Origin: Rhizobium lentis
Lineage (GTDB): Bacteria > Pseudomonadota > Alphaproteobacteria > Rhizobiales > Rhizobiaceae
Length of the DNA stretch: 64,000 bases
Reading direction: 5' to 3'
NCBI RefSeq assembly: GCF_014200175.1
Contig: NZ_JACHBD010000003.1
Coordinates: forward strand, 248,001 to 312,000
Made by a program: the position numbers and the translations under genes. Below, in pieces: positions 56,550 through 64,000 of this stretch. Below the pieces are notes generated by a model. That model had not been told where the DNA came from, did not search any database, and worked only from the letters and a program-made list of their open reading frames with translations. Position 1 is the stretch's first letter, and each line of letters begins with the position of its first letter.

Positions 56550-57395
56550 ATGGAAACGCCTTTTCCGCCTTTCGAGCCCAATGGTCCGGATGATTCCGCC
56601 CGTGGCCCGCGTCTGCGCGAAATCCCGCTCCGTCTCGTCTTTCCGAACCTCATCACCATTCTGGCGATCTGCGCCGGGCTGACCGGCATCCGGTTGGCTT
56701 TCGAGAATCGCTACGAGCTCGCCGTCTCCATGGTGCTCGTCGCCGCTTTCCTCGACGGGATCGACGGACGAGTGGCGCGTCTGATGAAGGCGACCTCGAA
56801 GTTCGGCGCACAGATGGATTCGCTTGCCGACATCGTCAATTTCGGCGTCGCACCCGCCCTCGTCGTCTATGTCTTCGCGCTCGACCAGGCCCGCTCGCTC
56901 GGCTGGATCGCGGCGCTGATCTATGCGATCGCCGCCGGACTGCGCCTTGCCCGTTTCAACGTCATGGCCGAACGCGAGAACAAGGCGAGCTGGCAGTCGG
57001 AATATTTCGTCGGCGTGCCGGCGCCGGCCGGCGCCATGCTCGTGCTGCTGCCGGTCTATCTCGGCTTCCTTGGGATCGCGACCGACCGCTCCTTCGCCTT
57101 CGTCTCGTCGATCTACACCGTGTTCATCGCCTTCCTATTGATCAGCCGGCTGCCGGTCTGGTCGGGCAAATCGGAGGGCAACCGGCTGCGGCGCGATCTC
57201 GTGCTGCCGATGATGCTCGGCGTCGTACTCTATGTGGCTCTGCTGATGAGCTACACCTGGGAGGTGATGGTGTTTACCGTTGCCGCCTACCTCGTATCGC
57301 TTCCCTTCGGCGCGCGGAAATGGCGGCGGAAATATGGGACGCTGACGATCGAGGAGCCCGGCATCGGCGACGACGATATCGGTCGTCACATCTGA
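56550..57395 (+). CDS. pssA: CDP-diacylglycerol-serine O-phosphatidyltransferase
   Basis: 281 residues from ATG 56550. An integral membrane enzyme with about eight helices. The CDP-alcohol phosphatidyltransferase motif is complete at about 72-94: DG-x2-AR-x8-G-x3-D-x3-D. It makes phosphatidylserine, the substrate of the psd product encoded just upstream. The frame extends upstream into psd without support. Confidence 0.95.
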   Translation: METPFPPFEPNGPDDSARGPRLREIPLRLVFPNLITILAICAGLTGIRLAFENRYELAVSMVLVAAFLDGIDGRVARLMKATSKFGAQMDSLADIVNFGVAPALVVYVFALDQARSLGWIAALIYAIAAGLRLARFNVMAERENKASWQSEYFVGVPAPAGAMLVLLPVYLGFLGIATDRSFAFVSSIYTVFIAFLLISRLPVWSGKSEGNRLRRDLVLPMMLGVVLYVALLMSYTWEVMVFTVAAYLVSLPFGARKWRRKYGTLTIEEPGIGDDDIGRHI

Positions 57396-57698
57396 CCTTC
57401 CAGCATTTCCTGGTCTCTCTCCCCCGGAAATGCGTCTCCCCTCGTTCTCGCACATTCCCGGAAAAAGTGCGCTTCTTCCGGGGAAAGCCATGAGCTTTCC
57501 CCGTGGAAAACGGCGGCGCATTTCTTTTGGAACCGCTTCCTTCAGTAAGTATTAACCAACGTAGGCTTCAGTTAAGCCTCGCGAATTATGGTGGGCGTTT
57601 ACAATTCCTGATAACCGACGCCGCCGATTTGTCGCAATTTTCTGGCGAAACTGCAAAAATAAAATAATCAGGGAAGAACCACGTAAAGGAGAGTATCC
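57396..57698 (+). other. hairpin-rich intergenic region after pssA
   Basis: 303 bp without a supported gene. It holds inverted repeats GCATTTCC/GGAAATGC (57403-57433), GGGGAAAGC/GCTTTCCCC (57480-57502, 5-nt loop, the best terminator candidate for psd-pssA) and AGGCTT/AAGCCT (57563-57579), then an AT-rich stretch leading to the small gene at 57699. Its promoter probably lies in the last 120 bp. Confidence 0.5.
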
Positions 57699-57845
57699 GT
57701 GACTTCGAAGAAGAGCAGTACCGGCGAACAGCAGACGGCCAAGCCGGACCTCGCCGCCAACTATCGCCCCGTCGGCCTGAAGGCCGTCGCCGCGGCATCG
57801 CTGATGGCAAAGAACAAGCCGGATGGTGTCAAGAAATCCGCTTGA
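57699..57845 (+). CDS. 48-residue basic protein of unknown function
   Basis: GTG start with a near-ideal AAAGGAGAG ribosome site (AGGAG 7 nt before it). The product starts MTSKKSSTGEQQTAKPDLAA and ends in a Lys-rich segment; the middle has an amphipathic Ala/Val/Leu stretch. It is Ala- and Lys-rich with no Cys. The AT-rich leader and the strong ribosome site make it more likely real than chance. No family is recognised. It is too short for usual ORF cut-offs. Confidence 0.65.
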   Translation: MTSKKSSTGEQQTAKPDLAANYRPVGLKAVAAASLMAKNKPDGVKKSA

Positions 57846-58033
57846 AGCGCCTAGCTTCGAACTGCCCGTCACCTGCGCTTCACCTTCCAGTTTCTGGCAT
57901 GCTGTTGCCCCAAGACTGCTGCATGCTCTCACGCATGTCGTCGCGGCAAAACCGCTAGACAGTTTTGCGCGACATGCACCTGAAATCGCTGTGACCCAAA
58001 TAGGCCGCCGCGCCACAAGCGTCCGACAGCGTT

Positions 58034-58798
58034 TCAGAAGAAGCTGAGCTGGCCGTTGTCCTGCCTTTGCTTCTCGGGTGACTTGAGCGGCCGTTCGATT
58101 ACGACCGGCTCCTGCAGATCAGGCCCCATATTGGCAACCTTGTTGACCTTGTCGGAGACCGGTACGGCCTCGAAGAAATCGTCCTGAACGGGCTGCGTCA
58201 GATCGGCCACCTCACGCGGTTCCTGCGTCCTACAATCGAGCCAACGCGAGAAGTCCTCCGGCTTGATGACGACAGGCATGCGATCATGGATCGCCGAGAT
58301 GCCCGCATTGGCCGACGTCGTCAGGATCGCGCCGGTATCGACCTCCGAGCCATCGGCCGAGGACCAGGTTTCCATCAGTCCGGCAAAGGCGACGATCCCG
58401 CCGTTGCGCGGCCTGATCCAATAGGCCTGCGGCTTGCCGCCGCTTTCCTTCGGCGGACGATGCCATTCATAAAAACCCGAGGCCGGAATGAGCACGCGAC
58501 GGTGACGCATCGCCGCCCGAAACGAGGCTTTGCCGATCGCGGTCTCGGCGCGCGCATTGATAAGCAACGGAAATTCCTTCGGGTCCTTGACCCAGGCCGG
58601 GGTAAAACCCCAGCGCACCAGCACCGCGCGCCGGTCGGCAAGGTTGCTGCCTCGCTCCCTGCCCTCACCTGCTGTGACGACGAGGATCGGCTGCGTCGGG
58701 GCTATGTTGTAGCGCGCCGGAAAATCGTCGAGATCTACACCGGAGAGGAAATTGCGCAGGTCTGCGCTGGAACTTGTCAGGGCGAAACGTCCACACAT
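58034..58798 (-). CDS. SRAP/YedK family DNA-protein crosslinking factor
   Basis: 254 residues from the ATG at 58798; Met1 must be removed to expose Cys2 (MCGRFAL), which in this family forms a thiazolidine with abasic sites in single-stranded DNA. The other key residues are present: N81 in LINARAET, E111 in GFYEW, H171 in AIHDRMP. A C-terminal extension absent from E. coli YedK ends GQLSFF, like a beta-clamp binding pentapeptide. The open frame to 58840 would bury Cys2 and is rejected. Confidence 0.93.
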   Translation of the reverse strand: MCGRFALTSSSADLRNFLSGVDLDDFPARYNIAPTQPILVVTAGEGRERGSNLADRRAVLVRWGFTPAWVKDPKEFPLLINARAETAIGKASFRAAMRHRRVLIPASGFYEWHRPPKESGGKPQAYWIRPRNGGIVAFAGLMETWSSADGSEVDTGAILTTSANAGISAIHDRMPVVIKPEDFSRWLDCRTQEPREVADLTQPVQDDFFEAVPVSDKVNKVANMGPDLQEPVVIERPLKSPEKQRQDNGQLSFF

Positions 58799-58900
58799 CG
58801 GCCTGTCTTTGCACCCGGTCCGAGTCCGGTCAAGGTACACTGAGCGTGCCGCGCAAGACTGTACAGGGGTTTAAGGACAAGAACATGCCGCGACCATGCT

Positions 58901-59221
58901 TCAGCCCCTCGGCCCAAAAAGAATGACGCTCGCCCCGGCAAGGCAGATCAATCCGCCGCCGATATCATAACGATCGGGCACGCGGCCCTCGACCAGCCAC
59001 AGCCAGAAGAGCGACGCGAGAATGTAAATGCCGCCATAGGCTGCGAACGCTCGGCCGGCGGCTTCGCTCGGCACCAGCGTCAGAAGCCAGGCGAAAAGCG
59101 CGAGTGAGATCATGCCCGGCGCCAGCCACCAGACGGGCTTTTCAAGCTTCAGCCACGCCCAGAAAGCGAAGCAGCCGGCAATCTCGAAAACGGCGGCAAA
59201 GGCGTAGATGATATAGGTCAC
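58901..59221 (-). CDS. YnfA family small membrane protein
   Basis: 106 residues from a GTG at 59221 with AAAGGG upstream. Four hydrophobic helices cover most of it, and [15 protein letters not shown] is the UPF0060 signature. It is related to small multidrug-resistance transporters; the substrate is unproven. The frame runs upstream to 59326 with non-conserved polar sequence, so the GTG start is preferred. Confidence 0.88.
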   Translation of the reverse strand: MTYIIYAFAAVFEIAGCFAFWAWLKLEKPVWWLAPGMISLALFAWLLTLVPSEAAGRAFAAYGGIYILASLFWLWLVEGRVPDRYDIGGGLICLAGASVILFGPRG

Positions 59222-59405
59222 GCAAAGCCCTTTCGAAAATCTGGAATCTTTGTTGCATACATGTCGCCATCTCGGGAACCGCTGCGCCGCCTTTCGGGCC
59301 TTGTCTTCCGAGCCGACCCGCATCAAAATTGCGGAAGCCGGGCAGCGGCGGCATGCAACAATCGCTCCATGCGATAGAATCGATCGTCACAGCGAGAGCA
59401 GTCTT

Positions 59406-59840
59406 ATGATTTCCACCGCCAAAGCCGCCTCCTCCGCCATTCTCGAACGCGACGGGCGATTCCTGCTGGTGTTGCGACGCAACCCGCCTTCCGCCGACAT
59501 GTATGCCTTTCCAGGTGGGCGCGCTGAGCCGGGCGAAACGCCGGAGCAGACGGCGCTGCGGGAATTCCGCGAAGAAACCGGCATCTCGGCACATAATCCG
59601 CGGCTGTTTTCGACCTATGACCTGAAGACGCATGGGCCGGACGGCAGCATCAAGAGCCATTTCTTCCTGTCGGTCTTTCGCGTCGAGGCCGACCGGGACG
59701 CGGTGGCGGAAGCCGCCGACGATGCAGCGGCGCTGGGCTGGTACACGGTGAATGAGATTCGGCGACTGCCCGTGCCGCAGAGCGTGCTCGAATGCGCAGA
59801 GCGGCTGGCACGGGATGATTGTCGGCCAACCGGCCGATAA
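59406..59840 (+). CDS. Nudix hydrolase
   Basis: 144 residues from ATG 59406. The Nudix box G-x5-E-x7-RE-x2-EE-x-G is complete at about 38-60 (GGRAEPGETPEQTALREF and onward). Such enzymes hydrolyse nucleoside diphosphate derivatives, often oxidised nucleotides; the substrate is not readable. It diverges from the ynfA-like gene. A stem-loop overlaps its stop. Confidence 0.9.
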   Translation: MISTAKAASSAILERDGRFLLVLRRNPPSADMYAFPGGRAEPGETPEQTALREFREETGISAHNPRLFSTYDLKTHGPDGSIKSHFFLSVFRVEADRDAVAEAADDAAALGWYTVNEIRRLPVPQSVLECAERLARDDCRPTGR

Positions 59841-59842
59841 TC
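59817..59842 (+). terminator. hairpin over the Nudix gene stop
   Basis: GATT-TCGGCC and GGCCGA-AATC pair across an AACC loop with one mismatch; the stop codon lies in the right arm. Confidence 0.45.
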
Positions 59843-59863
59843 ATCCTGTGCTGAATTAAGTTT

Positions 59864-59913
59864 AGAGCATGATGTCATCCAAAAACGGCTGACACTTTTC
59901 GGCACCATGCTCT
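59864..59913. repeat. AGAGCATG...CATGCTCT palindromic repeat
   Basis: AGAGCATG (59864-59871) and CATGCTCT (59906-59913) bracket a partly complementary interior. From memory, this resembles a repeat common between rhizobial genes. An ATG at 59907 lies inside it and is not taken as a start. Confidence 0.65.
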
Positions 59914-59987
59914 GGCGGGCGGCGAATAGAAGTGGAAACTTTCGAGCGCGCCTTGTTGCCGTCATGCTCAACGTATCAACTGGGAGC

Positions 59988-60407
59988 ATGATTCCCGTTC
60001 GACGCGTTGTCCTGTCTCTGCTCGTGCTCGCCGGCCCCACCATGGCTCAGGGCAAGAACTCGCCGCCTCCACAGGAGGCGGAGATTGCGCCGCCGGCCGC
60101 GATCGTACCCTATGACGACAAGCTGGCGCGGCTCGCTGAAGTGCTGGGTTCGGTGCATTATCTGAGAACCCTCTGCAAGGCGGCGGGCGGTGATGAGTGG
60201 CGAAAGGGCATGCAGCAGCTGCTCGATTCGGAGGCCGGCAACGAACCGCCACGCAAGGAAAGGCTCACGGCAGCCTTCAATCGCGGCTATCGCGCCTTCG
60301 CCTCGGTCTATACGGATTGCACCCCGGCAGCCATCGTGGCAGAAGAGCGCTACCGTAACGAAGGTGCAACACTTGCCACAGAAATTACCTCGCGCTTTGG
60401 AAATTGA
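59988..60407 (+). CDS. TIGR02301 family secreted protein
   Basis: 139 residues from ATG 59988, starting with a signal peptide (MIPVRRVVLSLLVLAGPTMA). The mature part has the two well-separated Cys of this alphaproteobacterial family (LRTLCKAAGG and YTDCTPAA), expected to form a disulfide, and the EWRKGM segment. The function is unknown. The start is uncertain: ATG at 59964 is possible and the frame opens at 59907 inside a repeat. GGGAG is only one base before the chosen ATG. Confidence 0.75.
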   Translation: MIPVRRVVLSLLVLAGPTMAQGKNSPPPQEAEIAPPAAIVPYDDKLARLAEVLGSVHYLRTLCKAAGGDEWRKGMQQLLDSEAGNEPPRKERLTAAFNRGYRAFASVYTDCTPAAIVAEERYRNEGATLATEITSRFGN

Positions 60408-60510
60408 CGTTTAATTAACCTGTTTTCGCATGCGGACGTGTCGTTTTGGGAAAAGGCTGTTAGTGTTGTTAACGGTGCAGTAAGAGATGAGAAGTTCTGA
60501 GGAAAAGACA

Positions 60511-60768
60511 ATGGAAGCAAGCCTCAACGAGATCGACGACATGATCGTCCACGAAAAGATGCAGGCGGCTCTGGAGTACCAGAACGAGGCTTGGGCCGAC
60601 GGCATGGCCGACGGGATCGAGCCTGAGATCATTGCTGATGCCGCCATCGCGCATGCACTGCGCGAGACCATTAGATTGCATGGGGAAAGCAGCGCCGAAG
60701 CTCTGCTCGATTCGCTGCGCGACCGTATGCTTGCCGGCGAATTCTCCGCCAACCGCACCCTGCAATAA
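60511..60768 (+). CDS. small acidic hypothetical protein
   Basis: 85 residues from ATG 60511 (GAGGA 8 nt upstream); an ATG at 60487 would add eight. It is acidic and predicted helical, rich in Ala, Glu and Asp, with no Cys, signal or membrane segment. No family is recognised. It lies 18 nt upstream of a secreted hypothetical protein and is probably co-transcribed with it. Confidence 0.7.
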   Translation: MEASLNEIDDMIVHEKMQAALEYQNEAWADGMADGIEPEIIADAAIAHALRETIRLHGESSAEALLDSLRDRMLAGEFSANRTLQ

Positions 60769-60786
60769 TTATTATCAGAGAGTTCG

Positions 60787-61539
60787 ATGCGCATCGGTAA
60801 AGAGAAAGTTTCGCGAATTCCGCTCGCGCCGGTGATGCTTGCATTCAGCCTTACCGCCGGCAGTCTCGCCCTTGCGCCCTCGGCCTATGCGCTTTCCGAA
60901 CTGCACAAGATCCCCGGCCAGCCGAACGATCAGCCGGCACAGGGAAACGCCCAGGGGCAGAGCCAGCCGCAGGGCACCACCACCCCCGGCGTTCCCATGG
61001 CCGATCCGCTGGTCAACAGCCAGACCAGCCAGGGTGTCGACAAGACGCCGGGCACGCAGGACAATTCCAAGCCCGTCGAGGTGATCTACGACATCAGCAA
61101 GGCGCCCGAGCCGGTGCGCAAGATGCGCCAGCAGATCGTCGAGGCGGCCGCCTCCGGTGATCTCGAACGGCTGCGGCCACTGATGGGCGCCGGCGCAGAA
61201 CAGACGCAGGTAACCGTCGGCGAGCCCACGGACGATCCGATCGGCACACTGAAGGATCTCTCCGGCGATCCCGATGGGGACGAAATCCTCGCCATCATGC
61301 TCGACATCGTCTCGACCGGCTTCGTGCATGTCGGCCAGGGCACAGCCGAAGACATGTATGTCTGGCCCTATTTCGCCGAGAAAGACTTGAAGTCGCTGAC
61401 GCCGCCGGAGCGCGTCGAATTGCTGCGCATTGTCACCGCCGGCGATCTCTCCGACATGCAGGAATTCGGGGGATATAATTTCTACCGCCTCGGCATTACG
61501 CCCGACGGCAAATGGAAATTCTTCACGGCAGGCGACTGA
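60787..61539 (+). CDS. secreted hypothetical protein with Gln/Pro-rich linker
   Basis: 250 residues. A signal peptide ends at AYA near residue 35. A low-complexity region rich in Gln, Pro, Gly and Asn (about 45-95) leads to a C-terminal folded domain (about 98-250) with VEVIYDISKAPEPVRKMRQQI and a DMYVWPYFAEKDL core, a pattern I associate with rhizobial periplasmic proteins of unknown function. No catalytic motif is evident. Confidence 0.75.
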   Translation: MRIGKEKVSRIPLAPVMLAFSLTAGSLALAPSAYALSELHKIPGQPNDQPAQGNAQGQSQPQGTTTPGVPMADPLVNSQTSQGVDKTPGTQDNSKPVEVIYDISKAPEPVRKMRQQIVEAAASGDLERLRPLMGAGAEQTQVTVGEPTDDPIGTLKDLSGDPDGDEILAIMLDIVSTGFVHVGQGTAEDMYVWPYFAEKDLKSLTPPERVELLRIVTAGDLSDMQEFGGYNFYRLGITPDGKWKFFTAGD

Positions 61540-61622
61540 CAGGCCACGCAAGCCGCATGGCGCTTGCGATCCACCTTATGAAGTCATACCTCTGAGCGAT
61601 GACCAACGCGACAGGTTCCGCC

Positions 61623-62513
61623 ATGCCATTCGTATTCCTGAAAGACCGCTCATTGCTCTCCGTCGGCGGCGCGGACGTTCAATCCTTCCTGCAGAACCTG
61701 ATCACCACCGATATCACCTCGCTTGCGCCCGACGAAGCGCGGCCTGGGGCGCTGCTGACGCCGCAGGGCAAAATCCTGTTCGACTTCATGATCTGGCAGG
61801 ACGGCGACGGCTATACGATCGAAACGGATGCTGACCAGCGCGACGGGCTCATGAAGCGGCTGACAATGTACAGGCTGCGGGCCGCCGTCACGCTTGCGCC
61901 CATCGCCGAAGAAGGCATCAGCGTTTGCTGGGGCGAAGATGCCGATGGCAGCGGGGACGCCGAAGGTGTCCGGGACAGCCGGGACGTCCGCGACAGCCGG
62001 AGCGTCCGGGACAGCCGCTTCGCCAAGGCCGGCATCACGCTGACCCGCCGGCCGGGACGGCACGGTGACGGCGCTGAGGCGCTCTATGACGCGTTGCGCA
62101 TCGCCCACGGCATTGCGATATCGGGATCGGACTTCGCGCTGCAGGATGCCTTTCCGCATGACGTGCTGATGGATCTGAACGGCGGCCTCTCCTTCAAAAA
62201 GGGCTGCTATGTCGGACAGGAAGTGGTTTCGCGCATGCAGCACCGCGGCACCGCGCGCCGTCGCGTCGTCACGCTATCCGCCGCAACGGCTCTGCCGGAC
62301 ACGGGCACCGCAATCACTGCTGCCGGCAAGCCAGTCGGCACACTCGGCTCCGTCGAGGGCGGCAGCGGACTTGCGATCGTGCGCATCGACCGCGCCGGCG
62401 CCGCGATGGCGGAAGGCACGCCCCTGCTGGCCGGCGAAACACCGGTTTCTCTCGCTCTGCCTCCATGGTCAGGCCTTGTCTTCCCCACCAGCGCCGACGA
62501 GGCCAGCGCGTGA
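61623..62513 (+). CDS. ygfZ: YgfZ/GcvT-like folate-binding protein
   Basis: 296 residues from ATG 61623; ATG 61599 would add eight. The family motif KGCYVGQEVVSRM (about 197-209) contains the conserved Cys. YgfZ binds tetrahydrofolate and supports some Fe-S enzymes such as the tRNA methylthiotransferase MiaB. In-frame 18-bp units at 61968-62021 insert three V-R-D-S-R repeats. The stop overlaps the next gene by GTGA. Confidence 0.9.
   Translation: MPFVFLKDRSLLSVGGADVQSFLQNLITTDITSLAPDEARPGALLTPQGKILFDFMIWQDGDGYTIETDADQRDGLMKRLTMYRLRAAVTLAPIAEEGISVCWGEDADGSGDAEGVRDSRDVRDSRSVRDSRFAKAGITLTRRPGRHGDGAEALYDALRIAHGIAISGSDFALQDAFPHDVLMDLNGGLSFKKGCYVGQEVVSRMQHRGTARRRVVTLSAATALPDTGTAITAAGKPVGTLGSVEGGSGLAIVRIDRAGAAMAEGTPLLAGETPVSLALPPWSGLVFPTSADEASA
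61968..62021 (+). repeat. three 18-bp in-frame tandem units in ygfZ
   Basis: Three units of GTC-CGN-GAC-AGC-CGN plus one variable codon (GAC, AGC, TTC) encode V-R-D-S-R-x three times. They lie in what is probably a surface loop. Confidence 0.85.
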
Positions 62514-63115
62514 CGGCCAAAGCTCCGCGTGCCTGGCAACGCATGCTGTCCGGGCGCAGACTCGACCTCCTCGACCCCTCGCCGCTCGATGTCGAACTCG
62601 CCGACATCGCCCACGGCTTGGCGCGTGTCGCCCGCTGGAACGGCCAGACGTCGGGCGATTATGCTTTTTCGGTGGCGCAGCACAGTCTCGTCGTCGAGGA
62701 TATTTTCCGCCGCTTCAACAATGCCCGGCCGGAGGAGTGCCTGATGGCGCTGCTGCATGACGCGCCGGAATATGTGATCGGAGACATGATCTCGCCGTTC
62801 AAATCGGTGGTCGGCGGCGGCTACAAGACTGTGGAATTGCGGCTGGAGGCGGCCATACACCTGCGCTTCGGCCTGCCGCCGCATCCCGCGCGCGAGCTCA
62901 AGGACCGGATCAAGAAGGCCGACGCGATTGCCGCCTATTTCGAGGCGACGGTGCTTGCCGGTTTCACGCCGGCCGAAGCGCAAAAATTCTTCGGCCAGCC
63001 GCGCGGCGTCAGCAGGGAAATGTTGATGATCGAACCGCTTCCGGCAGTGGAAGCGCAGCAGTTGTTCTGCGAGCGCTTCGCGGCGATCGATGCCGAGCGG
63101 GAGATGGGATCGTGA
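62510..63115 (+). CDS. HD-domain phosphohydrolase (YfbR-like)
   Basis: 201 residues from a GTG that overlaps the ygfZ stop (GTGA), with GAGG upstream. Metal ligands: His in SVAQHSLVVE (about 62), the HD pair in LMALLHDAPEYVIGD (about 84-85) and Asp in KKADAIAAYFEA. HD enzymes of this group dephosphorylate nucleotides; the exact substrate is open. Its own stop overlaps the next start by GTGA, giving three coupled genes. Confidence 0.88.
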   Translation: MTAKAPRAWQRMLSGRRLDLLDPSPLDVELADIAHGLARVARWNGQTSGDYAFSVAQHSLVVEDIFRRFNNARPEECLMALLHDAPEYVIGDMISPFKSVVGGGYKTVELRLEAAIHLRFGLPPHPARELKDRIKKADAIAAYFEATVLAGFTPAEAQKFFGQPRGVSREMLMIEPLPAVEAQQLFCERFAAIDAEREMGS

Positions 63116-63642
63116 GCTTCATCGTGGTCTCACCGCTGTCACGCATTGCCGAACTGGCGGTGCGCCACAAGGCGCGGGACATGATCAGTCTAATTGCCAA
63201 AGAACAGGCCTTTCACCGACCGGGCGTGATCGCGCCCGAGCGTCACCTGACGCTTGCAATGAACGACATCGCGTTCAAGAGCACCGGCGGTCTCGTGGCG
63301 CCCGATGAAACGCATGTGCGGGGGATTATCGAGTTTGCCGCATCGTGGCGGCAGGAGACGCCGCTGCTCATCCATTGCTGGATGGGTGTGTCGCGATCCC
63401 CGGCGGCCGCTCTTATCGCCGCATTGTCGCTCGCACCGGATCAGAGCGAGGAAGAGCTGGCCCTGCGGCTGCGCGCCGCCTCGCCCTTTGCGACGCCGAA
63501 TACCCGGCTGATCGAGATCGGCGACGCCCTGCTTGGCCGCGGCGGCCGGCTGGTGGCCGCCGTCCGGGCCATCGGTCGTGGCGCCGATGCCGACGGCAAT
63601 GCGCCCTTTTTGCTTGCAATCCGGGAGGCCGCTGGCGGTTGA
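63112..63642 (+). CDS. dual-specificity / tyrosine phosphatase-like protein
   Basis: 176 residues from GTG 63112 (GTGA overlap with the HD gene). The P-loop HCWMGVSRSPAAA (about 87-99) is the C-x5-R signature of Cys-dependent phosphatases. An Asp-containing stretch (AMNDIAF, about 49-55) could supply the general acid. It may act on proteins or small phosphates. There is no membrane span. Confidence 0.87.
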   Translation: MSFIVVSPLSRIAELAVRHKARDMISLIAKEQAFHRPGVIAPERHLTLAMNDIAFKSTGGLVAPDETHVRGIIEFAASWRQETPLLIHCWMGVSRSPAAALIAALSLAPDQSEEELALRLRAASPFATPNTRLIEIGDALLGRGGRLVAAVRAIGRGADADGNAPFLLAIREAAGG

Positions 63643-63700
63643 CGCTACTGCGGCCTGCTCCATCTTGCCTTGGACCACGCAGAATACGCAGGGCCAAATC

Positions 63701-64000
63701 ATGGAACAGCAAGCAGCCGACGTCCTTCTTGCCACCCGCACGGCGCTCAGCCAGGCAAGCGCGCTCGCAGTCCAGTATTCCTTTTCCATCCTCGGAGCGG
63801 TGATCCTGCTCGTCGTTGGCTGGACGTTGGCGGGCTTCGTCAGCCGCTGGGCATATGAAGGGCTGTCGCACATCCATGGCATCGACGAGACATTGGCGCG
63901 CTTCTTCACCAATGTCATCCGCTACGCACTGCTGATCCTGGTGTTCATCACCGTGCTCGGCCAAGTCGGCGTCCAGACCGCCTCGATCATCGCCGCCCTC
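63701..64000 (+). CDS. MscS-type mechanosensitive channel (partial, 3' end beyond window)
   Basis: First 100 residues from ATG 63701, starting MEQQAADVLLATRTALSQAS. Two hydrophobic helices (about 25-45, 70-90) with WTLAGFVSRW between, then a segment entering the pore-lining helix (LGQVGVQTASIIAAL), as in small MscS channels. MscS releases solutes on hypo-osmotic shock. The protein continues beyond the window. Confidence 0.85.
   Translation, partial: MEQQAADVLLATRTALSQASALAVQYSFSILGAVILLVVGWTLAGFVSRWAYEGLSHIHGIDETLARFFTNVIRYALLILVFITVLGQVGVQTASIIAAL

Noticed and set aside
57552-58016. 154-codon leftward open frame
   Set aside because: It lies antisense to the small gene at 57699 with poor ribosome-site support and a composition typical of antisense frames in GC-rich DNA.

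Overview
This 64 kb window looks like chromosomal core sequence from a Rhizobium of the R. etli / R. leguminosarum group. The basis is high GC, alphaproteobacterial gene orders (lptF-lptG-lptD-surA-like-pdxA-rsmA; fabD-fabG-acpP-fabF-mltG-yicC-gmk; rpsF-rpsR-DUF2232-rplI-dnaB-alr) and intergenic palindromes of the kind scattered through Rhizobium genomes. The assignment rests on recognition, not a search. No tRNA, rRNA, phage, transposase or CRISPR array was seen.

Layout. 1-2 kb: the 5' part of a branched-chain amino acid type ABC permease (leftward) diverges from a CGNR zinc-finger regulator and a small lipoprotein; a 13-bp-arm palindrome lies between them. 2-11 kb: ndk and a glutathione transferase (leftward), then a DinB-fold protein, a GGDEF protein with a degenerate active site, an ABC-F ATPase, a lipoprotein polysaccharide deacetylase, a prolyl oligopeptidase and a Gfo/Idh/MocA dehydrogenase. 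11-22 kb: pepA-holC (leftward), a PAP2 phosphatase, then the outer-membrane biogenesis run lptF-lptG-lptD-(SurA-like) joined to pdxA-rsmA. 22-28 kb: leftward fatty-acid/cell-wall block. 28-32 kb: aldo/keto reductase and an adenylate cyclase-TolB-TPR protein. 32-38 kb: ribosomal proteins S6, S18, L9 with a membrane protein, dnaB, alr, and a LysE exporter. 38-43 kb: radA, cvpA, purF, an SDR, a GH25 lysozyme. 43-50 kb: cysS with a possible Cys-containing leader peptide, three tandem GFA/CENP-V proteins plus prolyl iminopeptidase, cimA, rarD. 50-57 kb: LOG-type hydrolase, a LysM envelope protein, an Atm1-type ABC exporter, psd and pssA (phosphatidylethanolamine synthesis). 57-64 kb: a 48-residue gene, an SRAP/YedK DNA-protein crosslinking factor, YnfA, Nudix, TIGR02301, two small hypotheticals, the ygfZ-HD hydrolase-tyrosine phosphatase operon, and the start of an MscS-type channel.

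Most of the window is housekeeping. The points most worth a second look are the 14-residue Cys-x-x-Cys peptide, possibly leaderless, upstream of cysS; the mirrored domain order of the LysM protein; the C-terminal clamp-binding-like motif of the SRAP protein; the palindrome with mirrored -10 boxes before the CGNR regulator; the terminator pressed against the alr start; and the triplicated GFA genes.
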